Assembly: GCF_021130785.1 (NCBI RefSeq)
Contig: NW_025776787.1
Coordinates: 1-64,000 of the forward strand
Origin: Homalodisca vitripennis
Lineage: Eukaryota > Arthropoda > Insecta > Hemiptera > Cicadellidae
Reading direction: 5' to 3'
DNA: 64,000 bases
Shown: one piece after another, positions 12,181-25,215 of the stretch
Numbering within the stretch: the first letter of the stretch is position 1
Layout: every line of letters starts with the position of its first letter
Notes under the pieces: generated by a model
Databases searched by the model: none
What the model was told of the DNA's origin: nothing
What the model saw: only the letters and a program-made list of their open reading frames with translations
Program-made: the position numbers and the translations under genes

Positions 12181-12754
12181 ACTTTGTCAAAATCAAATTT
12201 GTTTTGCTAATCCATTTCGAAAGCTAGGCCATAAGCTAAAGACCTCAAATATCTCTGGATTAAACCAAAGAAGCCTTACTCTCCATGCACTTTAGGTATG
12301 GCCACTAGTTCCAACTCTTGTTTAGCAGTGAATATATTTTTTTATTTTTCCTTTCGGATATAGCACCTTTGTAGTTGGCCATTTTTTCTGTTTTGATTTA
12401 ACATATCTTTCAAGAGACGATTTTGGAACAGTTAAACTGCTTCGATGCCTTCAAATATCCCTTTCACCTGATATCACAGTTTAAATAGCCATTTATATCG
12501 ATTTTACCATACCCATTTCTGTTTTTATCGGGTTTTCCTGATGTAATTTCGCCCACACCTGGAACGGTAAAAAATTATTTTTTAAAACCCTTTTCATATT
12601 TGAGGATACAAAAGGAGCAGAACGGGATACTATCCGCCCCGTGTGCACTGTGTTTAGGTACTATATTGTTATTCTACTGACATTAAATCACAATTGGTAA
12701 TAGTTTAAAATATGCCTATTACAGCCAATAACATGTCAGTTTATAAGTAAGTAG

Positions 12755-13385
12755 CAGTTGCCCGCGGCCGCACGCAATTTCTTTGTTAAAAACCAGTTAC
12801 GCCATATTACGTATTCTTTTTCTGATCACATTCTGAACACTCTGAGATAAATTGATATGTCGTTCCTTCGGGAAGCTACTTGGGCGCATTACTGAAATGG
12901 TACTGTTACACATTTCCTTCATCTTCGTGGTTTTTGCTAGGTGATGATAAGTTATTCTGTACGATTAATTTATAAGATGAATCTTGATGAAACTAAATTA
13001 GGTTATAAAGAATCAAAATTCGTGTCGGTTAAAATTAATTTTCTTGTCTAAGATTTCTCCCGTATTATTGTGGAGTTTGTCTTGTGCTCCGATCAAGAAA
13101 ATGTATAGGGACGAAAACCAATTTGTTCCATAAAGCGTGCTCTTTCGGCTCTTTTCATTTTAACTTCGATTCTACCGAATTCGCGTAGTAGGACATACTA
13201 TTAGTGCAAAAAATACACGGCTTTGTACAATAAGGTGGATAAACCAGTGAATCTAACTTTTGAATCTAAACCATTCGCAAATTTCCATTGAAACACACAC
13301 ACAAAATTTCATCAATATCGGTCAGGTCGGTTTAGGAGGAGTTCAGTCAACATACACACGAACACAAGAATTTATAAATATATGA
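12755..13385 (+). mobile_element. RTE-like retroelement 3' region or derived SINE
   Basis: The unit begins with GCCCGCGGCCGCACGC-like sequence. It ends with the phrase AATTTCATCAATATCGGTCA followed by GGTCGGTTTAGGAGGAGTTC and an ACACACGAACACAAGAATT tail. This ending is very characteristic of RTE-type non-LTR elements and the SINEs that borrow their tails in arthropods. The orientation of the tail puts the element on the plus strand. No reverse transcriptase reading frame is visible in about 630 bp, so it is a truncated 3' end or a SINE. Confidence 0.6.
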
Positions 13386-15340
13386 TTTATCATTAAAATT
13401 ACTACAAGTAACGGTAAAACATCTCACCTTGAGTTAAAATTTCCCCAAAAAAATTTTATAAAATTTACAGCAAAAACCACCACGACAGCAGATCACTCAG
13501 AAGACGCCAACAGACTTACTTAAAAGGCTTCCTAACCTCTTCCCAGTTGTTTACATAGTTCTATATTTGTCCACTACGCTACAGGCACTATCTAGCTTCA
13601 GATTATAGTAGTATCCCGTTGTACCCCACATCCCCGTTTGCTCCAGAGTTCCCCTATCGAGTAAAATAGGGTTATCAGTCTACCTTATGCGTGTGAGGCT
13701 AAAGGTACGCGGGTGGGATACAGAGGAGGTGCGCAGTGCTGCGTACTTTTTGGCCTCACTTAAACTTGATTAAATAAATGGCCGCTACACGGCATCACTT
13801 AAACAGACTCTGTTCTACAACTCCACTCATGTGTTAGCTAATTAAATGGACTGTTACTTTGGTATTAAGTATAAAATATTTCTACCAGTGTTTAAGGCTT
13901 TACGTTTTTGGAGGCATAAATACTTATATTACCAAAGTTGCAAATGAACAGTTTACCTTGTAAAATCCAAGCAAAGGTGGCAAGATAGGGGCGTTTTCTT
14001 CTCTCTGTTGTAAGCACACTAGAATGGCGTAGCGTGTAGTTCCTGCAGTGATTGCAACCAGTCTTGAAAATTCCCTGCGTACTCTTACCCTAATAGTTCC
14101 CAATTAGTCTTTTTTCATATTTCTTTATATTGGTAACCCATGTGTAGTGGGGGTTTTCGTTACGATTCGGCTCGAAGTTTGATATGTTATAAAAAATTTG
14201 TAAATGGTTGCTTTCTACAGAATCGACTTTCCCATGTTTGTTGAGTGTGCATGTAATTTAGGTGAATGCAAATGTTATAAGTCAAATAGTCGCATGACTG
14301 ATGATTTTATAGTGGGAATTGTTGTATGGTAAATCTGTTATTTAATAAAATAAAAGCCTGAGTTTGAATATGCGTTGAAGTTATCATTACCCCTTTTATT
14401 TGACTTGTTTATCACTCCAATACGGATAGTGGGCATTTAAATCCCCACATAAGACCTGTGAGTCCTTTATCATTATTAAATACAATGTAACTCGATTAAT
14501 TCAGGTGTTATTTTTTTTTGTCCATCCCTAGCCTTAGAATAAGCCAGTCAATTGAAACTTTTTAACCAGTTGAGCTGCAACTTTTTTATTGTTGATGAAC
14601 GGTTTCTGTAAAAAATAAAAACTCTAATATGGTTAATATATACATTAGACTTTACTTTTTCAAACCCGTAGTTTTGAAAACTCTGTTTTGGTGTGAAACA
14701 AAATGGTCTGAAATCTACGCCAAATCTATAGAGGCCAATCGATGCTTACTTGAGATTCTGAATGGCCTACTTGTTTTGGATTGGGTCACGAGGGGGGACG
14801 ATGAAAACAATACGGAGTTGGAAATAAACGTGCTGCTCTTCTTCTTTTTATGGAATCGAACATTGTTTTCTTCTTACCTCTCGCAGGCAACAATTGGAAA
14901 CTAATACGTTTGTCACTTGATCCCGAAATCGTTTTACAAAAGTTTTTGGTGTGATTAAACGGGTCAATGAGTTGTTTTTAAAGGAGCACTAGTGAGATAA
15001 TACAATAAAAACTTGATTCTTTAACGTTAAAAAAAAACTCAAACAGAAAACATTTATCCCGTCTCTGTCACGTCAAAGTAGAAGTTAGCTGAATACACAA
15101 CACAAGTCACGACTTCAACATAATACTCAAGCAAATCTTCAGCTGTAATCGTAATGGCGGACAATTAAACAGGCCTGACAGGGTGGAACCTGGTATAAGG
15201 TTGGTTAAAAACTGTCCATATATCTTCGGTACCACATAAAAACATTGCAAATAAGTTTCAAATTTTAATTTACACTCTCAATTTTAATAGACAATAAATT
15301 GTGGTATAAACTGTTTTTTAATGAAATTCCAGCAATGGTC
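13385..15340. other. Non-coding or unrecognised sequence
   Basis: No family recognised. The 91-codon plus ORF at 14629-14904 resembles nothing I know. A 12-bp sequence (AACGGGATACTA at 12621-12632) recurs inverted at 13609-13620, bracketing the RTE-like unit. Confidence 0.4.
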
Positions 15341-15720
15341 GTGCCAAACGACGTATGATAAGATCTTCCACGTTTATTTTATTTCTGTACCTTCCAATCA
15401 TTCCGTTGTGATGCTACGTCAACTCCGCCTATATGCTTGTTGTAAATTGTAACAATTGTTGGGGCAATCAGTGCCTTCAACGCGTCTCTTGTTTTTGTTT
15501 GAATCGCTTGCCCTACTTGGTGGGCCAATACCAAAACATGAAGTGGAGGCTCTAGAATACACAGTTTCGATTATTCTTTTCCTATAACACAAGATATTTT
15601 CTGTGCTGTCTTTCGTGGCAACGCTTTATGCTGCAAAACCGCGTTCTTCTCCTTTTATTCATTATTGTCTTTGAAAGGGGTAGTCTGGTAGTCTGTCTCT
15701 TATTCTCTGTACTAGAAAAA
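15340..15720 (-). pseudogene. Possible piggyBac transposase fragment
   Basis: One minus-strand frame reads PTIVTIYNKHIGGVDVASQ at about 15420-15480. It is preceded by a segment compatible with the KPVxxLST...Y region (PPLHVLVLAHQVG). The YNKxxGGVD motif is a hallmark of piggyBac DDE cores, where the D is the last catalytic aspartate. Nothing else of the protein was found on either side, so this is a short and diverged remnant. Confidence 0.4.
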
Positions 15721-17010
15721 TATGTATTGTCTCTTCTCTAAGTATACCATCAAATGGCAACGTAGTGTAGTAGTTATCGAATATTCAATAAAATTGATGG
15801 TGCATGTTGGCGGAATAACTTCTAGCTGAGCGGTACAACGGACGTTAGCACACACCCCGATCAGGTTCACAGGCAGATCTCGCTGATGCGTCATTCTCTT
15901 GACCCTGTGTACTCTTCCACAGGACTTGGTACGGTAGCTGAAGGATGTTGTATAATTTGTGACGTAGATATACATGAGTATCGGTCATTCTGTGACGGTT
16001 ATTCACTTGCGCGTATGCTTCGCTTGTCGACTTCTATCGCACTGTCTAAATACCATCATCTACATCCCCCAGCAATAATGTGGTAGAGGAGAAAACTCGT
16101 TGTTTTCTCATTGTCATGAAAGAGTCTTTGTTGTCTCCAAATTTATTTATTTCAGGAAAACGGAGACTTTGTGAAAAGAGCCATGACGCTTGAGCATAAG
16201 AGCTAGAGCTGGAAGAAGAAGATGACTTCAGGAGGCAGTTGAAATAAGCTGAGAAACCGTCTGAGAGGTCTGAGAATCATACTGTGTGGTTATGGTGCTG
16301 CAAAAACACACATTGCGTGCATTAAGCATGAGCGAACTATCGGGGTAGCAGAGTGAGATGTTGAGAGTTCAAACCCATCACATGATACCACAAGTTTGAA
16401 TTTTGGTAAAACCGCAAAAAAAGTAGAACTAACTAACCATTTGTTTTAGATAATGATAATTTGTTTTGTTACTGATAATTGGAATGGTTGTACCAGTGAA
16501 CCAACTTTTCCTATTTTTAATTTTTCAGTACGACCAATACTGATTTTCAATGTTTGATGCTAAATAGCTCTTGGAAATTGAAAAACATATTGTTGTTTTG
16601 TGATAATCTGAAAAGTTTTCACTAATTGTATCTTCATAATTTTACTGAAATAATTAATATAAAACTCAGCAGATGGGATGAAAATATTTTTTCAAAATTT
16701 TTTTTGTACTGAACATGGTTTCCCGTCTGGTTACATGAAACTTACCATTGCACCCTGGGTGCTTTCAGTGAACCAATATTTATATGTAAATAAGGGTTAC
16801 TTAAAATATTTTTTCTTTCTGCTTTAAATTAACTGAATTGTATCTAAAATGTTCTAAGGTGGATTTTACTTCGTTTAATTAGGGAGGAATAATTTAAGTT
16901 CATTACTGATTTTTTCATTCTGATTTTATTATTTAAAAAAGATGAGAAGACCAAACAAACACAGTATTACAAAAATTAAAAACAGGTCACATTTAATAAA
17001 ACTTATAAGA
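15720..17010. other. Unrecognised sequence
   Basis: Short ORFs on both strands (15712-15975 minus, 15886-16086 plus) without recognisable motifs. No RNA gene could be supported. Confidence 0.4.
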
Positions 17011-19700
17011 TTATCAAAACCAGTCTTCATCGTTGATTTCACTGGTAGTTATTTCCTGTTTATGGAACAAGTCTTCATAAAATCCATGGTGAATCGGTGG
17101 CACAAGTTTTTTTCCTTTATAAAAATAAAAAAATACATTGATTTTATGTCGCCTTTTTTGCAGAAGAAAGAGGGTTTGCCGTAGGATTCTTTGTGACTAA
17201 AGGAAGATGGTGAAGAGGAAACTGTGAGTCTTATGGGTTCAGACTATTGGTTTTCAAGGGTTTTTGATTTCTTTTTTTGGAGGGGGGGGGCCCGTTTTAC
17301 TGAGATGAGGACTGATGAGTGGTACTCAACATCAATATTGTGTGTGTACTTTATAATACATGTACATAAGGATGACTTTGTCTTAACATAAAACTTCTGA
17401 TCTTAACCATTCAACTTTCTCTCCGTCACACTCTTTTCTGTTTGTAAGAGCTGCGCAAACTTGCATCAGTTGTTATCAAATCTGTTTCCCTTTATAGTAA
17501 TGAGCTTCAAATGCTTGCTTCTTTGACCTACTCCCTTTATTATTTCAGCAAGCTGTTGTGGGAACATAAATGGTATTCGTGTTCTTCTCATGCTTTTTTT
17601 AGTATGTGACCAAAATCCGTGTGTTGGCAAAAAACTGTGGCTGGTATGGGAAATTTTTGCTCAATTTCTTTAATGTTGTTTAAAGGTTTTTGCACAACTA
17701 GTTCGCATGAGTAGGGATACATTTTGAAATTCCTATTCGGCCAACTCATGAGTCGCACCCACAACACAATCTTTTCTTTTGTGGGATGGTCAGAAATGTA
17801 TTTCAAAAGGCTGCAGGATCCAATTCTCATCTGGTTCCCCTTCCTCCTTTTTACATTCATTCCAAAGGTGCATTGTTTCTTTTGACGAGGCACAGTCTGA
17901 ACGCCTAAATTATAAACGGACAATTGCTCTTATAAATATGCTATTCCGGTAGGAACCTTTTGGCATGTGAGAATGTCTTCTGTTTAAATCAAATGTTAAA
18001 TCGGTGCTTTCGCCGTTTTTAGCAAAATGCATGTCCCGCTTTCAATTTCATCTCTTGCTGCATTTACTTTTCTATGGCTGAAGCTCAGTATTGGCAAACA
18101 CTTGATTGAGTTTTATTTTTTTATCTGCAGAGTTAGTTCACTCTCAATCGCTTTCTTCTGGACATTATATGAATCGCACACTTACAGGTGTCCTTATGAG
18201 GTGTCTTAAAACCTAAATTGAAGTCTTTGTAAAGATTTTTTCATACATTGACTGAGACACAGTCTGTCTTTAAAACATTATCAGCTTTCCATTTTTTGGG
18301 CATATAACCTATATACATTAGACTTAAATTTAATTCAGCCCTAAAAATACTTTTTGTTTGGATTATCTTTGCGACTGTAATGGCTAGTGTTAGGCTGGAA
18401 AAGATGATATATGATTTTTAAACAGAGTTATTAGTTCATCTGATAGTTTTGTTATGAGGCGTATGTTACTCTTTTGGTCTACCACCTCACCACGACTAAC
18501 TTTCATCAGTGAGCGATGAATCATCGCGCTATCTATTTTAAAGTGTTTTATAAACATAACTTTTACAAATTCTGGACATCAATATTTGTTGACATGGCAA
18601 ATAATAGTAAACGAGAGAAAAAAAAAAAACAATTCTCTCTTTGATTCATCAGAAACCCTTTTTTTCAAAGCATTTCGAACTTTAACAGAACCTACCCAAT
18701 AATAGCAGTCTGTGGTATCAAATGACCTTGAATTCCAAAAAGGGAGATCAATATAACTTTGTCCTTTCATCTATATTAACTTTTTCAGCGCATTTCATTC
18801 TACATTTACGTCAAACGGTTCAAATATTTTCACGTGCAACAGGATTACCATCATAGTAATCTCATAAGCGTTTCCGAGTTTCGATTTATCTTTTCTAATA
18901 TTTTTTTTCCACTTAGCTGGATCTCCGTTAGTTTCTCTTTTTCTCTTCTTCTCGGGTGGGTTTTTTCTTCTGTTGCTACGAGTGTTTCCTGTCTAAGTTC
19001 TGATACCTCATCTGCCCACCAAACATCTTATCATCCTTTTCTTTTCTTCTTCCTTCCTTTTTTGCTCTAGAACCACATGGGGACATCATCTGCAACATTA
19101 ATGCCAAATATAAAGCATTGTACAAGCCAAACAATATAAAATAGTCCTATTTTATTAAAGTATGGTGGTAAAAAGGATTACTGTTGTAATTAGTTGTACA
19201 ATATATACCACACACAAAAAACAAAATAAGGTTTGTTTTATTAAAAAATGAATTAATTTTATCTATTATCATTGTCTTTAAGCTTTATAAAAATCCAGGG
19301 GCAACACAAAACAATCAGCATTTTTACAATCTCGTCTGCCAGAATGAACTTAACATCATTTTAAATTCTGAACACTGTATGCCAGAGTGAACTAACTCCA
19401 AATCCCAGTTATGACAACAGATAGTTTATCGTGCATGCAGATATCTGTTACACACACACTATTGAAAGGCTACAAACATTATTTGTTACAAAAACACAAC
19501 CACAAAGCTGATTTTATGGAGGGGAACTCAAGTTAGTTACTCTTTGGGGCATAAGATGAAATGCTAATGTACACTAACCCTATTGCATATAATTGAAATG
19601 ACCTTAGATCATTAGTAAATGTGAAATATTACCTTCACTACTATCTTCAGCATGTTGAGGTGGGATGTACTCGTCGCCAGATTCTTCAAATATGTCGGAT
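17010..19700 (-). pseudogene. GQNKN-family (DUF7869-like), copy E, near full-length
   Basis: The most complete copy by motif coverage. From the 5' side an acidic segment ESGDEYIPPQHAEDSSEG lies near 19630-19700. About 600 bp later, possibly after an intron, comes NGDPAKWKKNIRKDKSKLGN, the RKRxxxPxxWKxNxRKxLRNxG motif. Then MFIKHFKIDSAMIHRSLMKV (the xFFLxTLxIxDxxIxRxL motif) and YKDFNLGFKTPHKDTCKC are visible. HRKVNAARDEIE and a LTFDLNRRHSHMPK stretch follow. Then SVYNLGVQ, and WxxxxxRKGNQMRIGSCLLKYI (the RGSxEIxSC position). Next are EKIVLW...WPNRNFKMY, EQKFPIPA...HTDFGHI, and a C-terminal IPPIHHGFYEDLF. The 111-codon ORF at 17588-17923 is the longest piece. Frameshifts are frequent and short intronic gaps are possible. 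Confidence 0.75.
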
Positions 19701-21600
19701 TAAAACTGGAGTTTAACTCATATTTATTAAAGAAGTGGATGCACCTGAACCAAACCCCCTAATGCGGTCAGGGCCATGTTTTTCAGGATGTTAGTCAGTG
19801 CCACACAAACAAAAATTCTAAATTACCCGTCGTATGGTAAAAACAGAAAAATAAAATTTCCCTCCAAACTCAGCTGTTGAATATGGTTCTCTCTGCATGT
19901 GAATGTATATGTATTTTATAAAGTAAGAATTGACATACCGGAAAAATTGAAATTGGAGTTGGTTCTAGTTTGGGCATCAGACCATCCCCAAAATTAAATT
20001 TGGTACTAGAATAGATTAGATTTTTTACTCAAGTTTCAGGCTTTAGCCATAGGGTAAAACATTTTAAAAAAATTGCTTTTAAAATTGGCATCATGTGTAG
20101 TTTTGATTTAATAACTATTTGGATCATGGGACTTTTACTGATAACTTTGTTGGAACATGTTGAGTTTTGCAATAAACCTTTCTAATTGGAACATGTGAGT
20201 TCTGACTGTAATGTTATTTAATGTTTATTTTACTTTTGTTAATTTAAAATTGGAAATTAGCTATTAAAAAAGCCCTTGAGGCACATTCAAAACTTCATCA
20301 GGAGGAAATTATAAAGGTATAAAATAAACGTTGACTTACAAAAAGGCAGAGTAGTTTATTTTTCAGCAACCAAAAATACAATGAAAGACATTGTTTGGAT
20401 TGTAAAAGTGTTTTAAATCTCAATATTTTTGTGTTATATCAACTGGATAGATGATCACACATAGGTTTCTTCGAACAAATACCTACATTTAGTAACAACT
20501 TATCAATTAACTTTAACTATAAAAACTATAGTCCCTTTGGGTTTTCTCCGCCAGTTTTGTCCAAAAAATGGGTTGTACGACCAAGTTTCTCAGCATCCTT
20601 CTTTTTTCCTACTTGATACAGAGTTCAAGCATTTCTATTATATCGGCTTTGTCGATTGATTAAATCTCCTTTTTTGTAAGGTCTTGTTTTTTCCCTATGT
20701 CCGTGCGATTAGGTGTTTTTCTCCTCGTGTGTATATCTTGAGATTTGTGTTTACACCTTGTATAATATGAATCTCTTACCATTGAGAAATCCTGGAAGTT
20801 CCACTTTTTCAGGTCCTTCATAAGCCATGATCGTGCTAACTCACGGGAAAGTTTCGTACTTCGCAGTCATTTCCCAACTCTTTTCACAGTTGCATATTCT
20901 GATACTACCTTTGACTACATCCTCAGGTTTTGATTATTTTCTTCAAGTTTTTTTATTTGATTTTCTATGTTTCCAAAATCCTATCTGGAGGTAGGAAGCT
21001 ATGTCATGTCACAGTGGCAAAATGCCAAAGCCTTTAGTGACACATAGCAACTAGGATCGATGGTTTTTTTATTCTGGGCCTGCCACATCCGAGACCAGTC
21101 TTATTTGTTTATATGGTTTTAATCAGTTGTGCGTAGACCAAGTATATACACATGATGCGATAAGTGGTGTAACTCGCGTAATCATTTTCAGTCCAGCATT
21201 AGGCAGTGATGTTGATGGGATTTAGGGGTGATTTATTATGAAAATAAACTGCTACCGTTAGTACGTAGGCTGGTCAGGAATTTTGGGGCAACGCTAAATT
21301 CTTTGGGCAGTAGCATGACTGTATTAGGCCGTTTCATTGTCCGTATCTTGTAATTTACTGTAAAATGCCTTATACTGAAGGCGGTGTTGTACTCGTTTAC
21401 CTGTTATTAAGTGTTTTCTTTACATCATCTTTTTCAGTTTTTATTTTTTCTCGCAGGCTCAAGCATGTTCGATGCACATATCAGTTCAGAGGTGAGCCTA
21501 AACCCAACATGGTATGTGTATTGAACACTTTTCTGAAGTGAGAACGTTTTATCCGGCACATTTTCACCTTGTGACAAATAAATTTTCCATCGTTTTCTTA
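19700..21600. other. Unrecognised AT-rich sequence
   Basis: On the minus strand at about 20520-21000 there is a lysine- and glutamate-rich open stretch (for example IKKLEENNQNLRM) that might be an eroded coiled coil. It matches no family I recognise. Confidence 0.35.
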
Positions 21601-22160
21601 TCTACGTTTAGCTCACTAGGAAGATATTTTCTGCAGCTCTTTCCCCCTACAATAATGGCTTTCAATTTGCATTTTAATTATTATTGAAATTCGTAATGAG
21701 GTCTTTTGTTTGGGAAAATACTCCTCAATTTACGAAATCCTCCTCTTCTTTTCAACCCCACTTGCCCCAGTTTTTTTAAGTCCTTTGTAATGTTGTTGGG
21801 ACACGCAATATGAAAATCTTAGAATTGATAAAAAAACTTTGATACACCACAGGAACCGTATCTCCATTAGTGTTTCTAACAAAAGACTTTGTTGTCCTCA
21901 GAAGTTGAGATTTTTCAATTAGTTCTGTTTATCCTTGACCGCCGCCTCCTGAAACATTTTAATTTCCACATATCGCAAGATGAAATCATTTCTGATATAC
22001 TCGTTCTGGGCCGTTTGTAAAATAAACTTGAAAATTTTTGGGTTTTGTCATCATTGTCAATGTGTGGGACATTGGAACGCACCAAATAAATGATTGCATT
22101 CTGGACATATTGCGTCAGATTCTGTGGTTTATGTCTGAAACAATCAGAAACCAATTTTTA
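21600..22160 (-). pseudogene. Possible GQNKN-family remnant, copy J (weak)
   Basis: The minus strand gives LTQYVQNAIIYLVRSNVPHI followed by a DKTQKF...TNGPERVYQK segment, which has the spacing expected between the GQNKN motif and the GHSxxxxD motif. A later SFVRNTNGDTVPVVY segment resembles the family's C-terminal third. No GQNKN or GHS core is intact, so this assignment is tentative. Confidence 0.3.
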
Positions 22161-22944
22161 CTTGATTGTAAAATTGCTTCCATCTGTTCAGTTTGCAGTG
22201 CAAAGGACTACAAAAATAAATGAGAAACTGGACTAGTTTAGTCTAGGTGCATTTATGCATTTAACCATCTATTTAGGCTATATTGTTGCTGTAGTTCAGG
22301 GTTATTTAACCTATATAAAAATGTAGGCATTACCTTGCAGTCTGCGCTTTTGTACGTTTCCACTTAGATCTGTCCGGCATTTTCTTTTGTTGGTTTCTCA
22401 CCTTCCATTTTACGGGACAACGAATTCGTCCATATTCTTAGAAGTTGATTTTAGTTTTAAAACTAACATTGAAGATCTGCACTATATTGTATGAGATAAT
22501 GTCAACAAAGCAGCTTTATTAAAACTCAAACTAAACTATGAGAAATTGGTTCATCTGATTGTCCAAAGTGGTCATGTGACTGTGACCGAAGAGAGAGCAG
22601 CAAAACACACCTCTGCCCACCCATCTCTTTTGCGCTAAAAGATTTATATTTGGAACATGGATTTTTTTGCATGGAAATCAATTGCTTAGTAGTATTTAGA
22701 GTACAAAAGAAGAACAGATGGCAGTGCTATCTCAATTTCGATTTTTTGGGGAACATGTGGTTTTGCCTCTCACGCCTCAAGTAGTCCCTCCTTAATGTAT
22801 TGAAATGGGTTTGTCATACCGGTTGAGGAGAGTTAATAGGTTAGTTTCTGCAACACATTGCAGGGGGGGATATTGTTGCCGCGCCGGCACCACTATTTCT
22901 ATCCTGTTACGTTTAAATAACGCCCATCACTAGAATGAACACTA

Positions 22945-23148
22945 ATGGTATCAATTTACAATACCGGGACCATGGAAAGGTATGTCATTTTTTTCCCCTG
23001 GAAAACTACAATTTTTCCTGAAAACATTAGTGATGAAAAAATTCGTCGGCATGAAAATCAAAAAGAGTTGACGATTTTTTTGAATTCTCTGAAAACTGTT
23101 TTTGACAGGACCTCTGGCAAACACTATCCATATTCATATTATTCTACC
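22945..23148 (+). CDS. Possible exon of unknown gene, split by MITE
   Basis: An open frame of about 68 codons on the plus strand (residues such as ISDEKIRRHENQKELTIF and DRTSGKHYPYSYYSTL) runs into the TTAA at the left edge of the 23153-24049 foldback element. If the element and one TTAA copy are removed, the frame continues STL-R-K and immediately meets AAG|GTAAGT at 24058-24063, a strong splice donor. That is the main reason to treat this as a former exon. I do not recognise the protein. It could belong to a host gene or another mobile element. Confidence 0.35.
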
Positions 23149-23152
23149 TTAA

Positions 23153-24049
23153 TGTTCATTGTAGTACTTTCCACACCGAAAAACTAATGTCCCCAATTCG
23201 TTTTACAAAACGGGTTTCGTTGCACACTTCCTATTCACACAACGCCTAGTCCGGTTGTAAGCCCGTGGTTTACATAAAATTTTTGCAAAACTCCATACTC
23301 GTCTTTACGAAATGATTCCACGTAAGATAACGAAACATCATCACATATGGTGTGCCATTACCACTTACTGAAATAGGAGGTTAAGAATAGACATGGAGGA
23401 TAACAAAATATATTTCCTAACATGGCGTCCCTTCTTTATATGAGAAGAGCCGCGGAGTTATACGAACTGTCACAATAAGGAGGTTAAGAATAGACACGGA
23501 GGTACAATATAGTTCAAAATGGCATTCCTTCTTTAATTTAGAGAGCCGCGGAGTAATACCAAAAAACTGTTGACAGGCTTCGGGTGTGGGCCCAAACGGG
23601 TCTATATCTTAACCTCCTTATCGCAGTTTCGTATACTTCGCGGCTCTCTCAAATAAAGAAGGGACGCCATTTTGAACTATTTTGTTCCTCCGTTGTCTAT
23701 TCTTAAACCTCCTTATCGGGACAGTTTCAGTATAACTCCGCGGCTCTGTCAAATAAAGAGAAGGGGTACGCCATTTTGGAACTATTTTGTTCCTCCATGT
23801 CTATCTTAACCTCCTTTGTTCAGTGTGGTAATGGCTCACCTTTGTGTAGGATGTTCGTTATCTTACGTGGAAGCAGTTTTCGTAAAGACGAGTATGGTAG
23901 TTTTGCGCAAGTTTATGTAAACCCACGGGGCTTACAACCGGACTAGGCGTTGTGGTATAGGAAGCGTTGGGAAGTGTGGCAACGAACTCGTTGTTAAAAC
24001 GAATTTTGGGGGGCTTCTGTTTTCGGTGTGGAATGTACTACAATGAACA
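23153..24049. mobile_element. TTAA-flanked foldback MITE with long inverted arms
   Basis: An 897-bp element flanked by TTAA at 23149-23152 and 24050-24053. Both ends read TGTTCATTGTAGTAC into the element. The two arms, about 420-430 bp each, are inverted copies of one another with scattered mismatches and small indels. They meet around 23585-23605. Each arm contains two copies of a unit of roughly 100 bp starting AGGAGGTTAAGAATAGAC and including AGCCGCGGAGT. TTAA duplication points to mobilisation by a piggyBac-type transposase. No coding sequence is present. Confidence 0.85.
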
Positions 24050-24559
24050 TTAAGGAAGGTAAGTGATAAGTTAACTGAATGATAGTGACTAGTACGCTAA
24101 TTCCTGGTCAACGATGTGCGCTGCGCAGTGTGGCATGCTTGCTCTTTAGAAAAAAAATTAAATCGAGCTTGCACAAATGTCGAATCCAGATCACGTGATG
24201 CCCCTGGCTCCTTAACGGCAATAATGCGCCGAAAGCAATCAATATATACAATAATATTCTTTCCCCCAGTTTATATGCAACTGTGTATAATTAATACTAG
24301 GGCTATAAATGCCCACCATGAAAAAAAAGTCCATTTTCATGGTCACGGTATTGTAAATAAATCAACACAATTACTATAGTACATTAACCCAGTCAGTAGG
24401 GTAGTTTTAACCCTTATCAATTATATTTAAAGCCTGTAGCTCATCTAACGCGTACTCGAATAAAGCAAATGACACTTTACGAAGCCACAGATATGGATCC
24501 ATCAAAATATCACTGAATTTTCTTTCACAATGGTTTCTCTGGCAACTATGAGCTCTAGC

Positions 24560-25215
24560 ATCCATTCATATTGGTCCCTCTTGGTCCTCGCTTGCGATCA
24601 ACCCCCACTTCGTCTACTTTGACATTGGGTTTAGGTTTCCATCCGACTTGGTAGATGGCGGTTTAGAAATGTGATCTGGTTCTTGGGTTTTAAAAACCCT
24701 TTAAGAAAAACTCTGATGGAGTTTCGTTTGTTATGGTAGTGATAAGGTATTTCTGTAAGAGAATAAGAAACGGTCCATTTTGTGTTGGAGTGTTTCCTTT
24801 AGGACGTTTTGATTGTCGTGTTAGCTGTAATATTTGTTTTAGTAGGGCTGTTTTAAAAATGCCCCTACCATGGATTCTACTTTGCTATTAGAAGCGGGGT
24901 GTAAGGGGGGAAAAATTTGATTATTGTATTCCGTTTGAACGGAGAAATTTCCTTTAATTCTATTAGACCGGAAGCAGGGTGGGTCCCCGTCTGAAACATT
25001 ATTTTCAGGTACGCTGCGGAAAGGAACCTCATTATCTCAACTGTTTTAATGGTTGTAGTGGCACATTCGTTATCGCCCTGGGGAATACTTCCATCTCACA
25101 TTGAGTAGACTACCTATTAATATTAGAAAATAAGTTCCATACTTGGACCAAAATCAATGTGTAGGCTATCTCTCTGTCATTTAGGGTTGACCCGTGGTGG
25201 GACGCTAGATTTTAA
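24560..25215 (-). pseudogene. Ty3/gypsy-type integrase fragment
   Basis: On the minus strand from about 25215 the frames read an HIDFGP start, matching the integrase core's first catalytic aspartate. A spacer with SIPQGDNECATTTIKTVEIM follows, the position of the ATTxxTI motif. Next are KFFPPYTP and HPASNSKVESMV, matching YHPxSNGxxER. Then comes a FLFSYRNTLSLP segment, matching the FLxxYRxTPH element. The second catalytic aspartate (SDNGxxF) is eroded. This is the C-terminal half of a pol polyprotein; protease, reverse transcriptase and LTRs were not seen. It is frame-shifted and inactive as read. Confidence 0.65.

Noticed and set aside
16200..16420. tRNA-like SINE with A and B boxes
   Set aside because: GTAGCAGAGTG and GAGTTCAAACCC resemble box A and box B, but they are only about 10 bp apart and no tRNA fold can be drawn.
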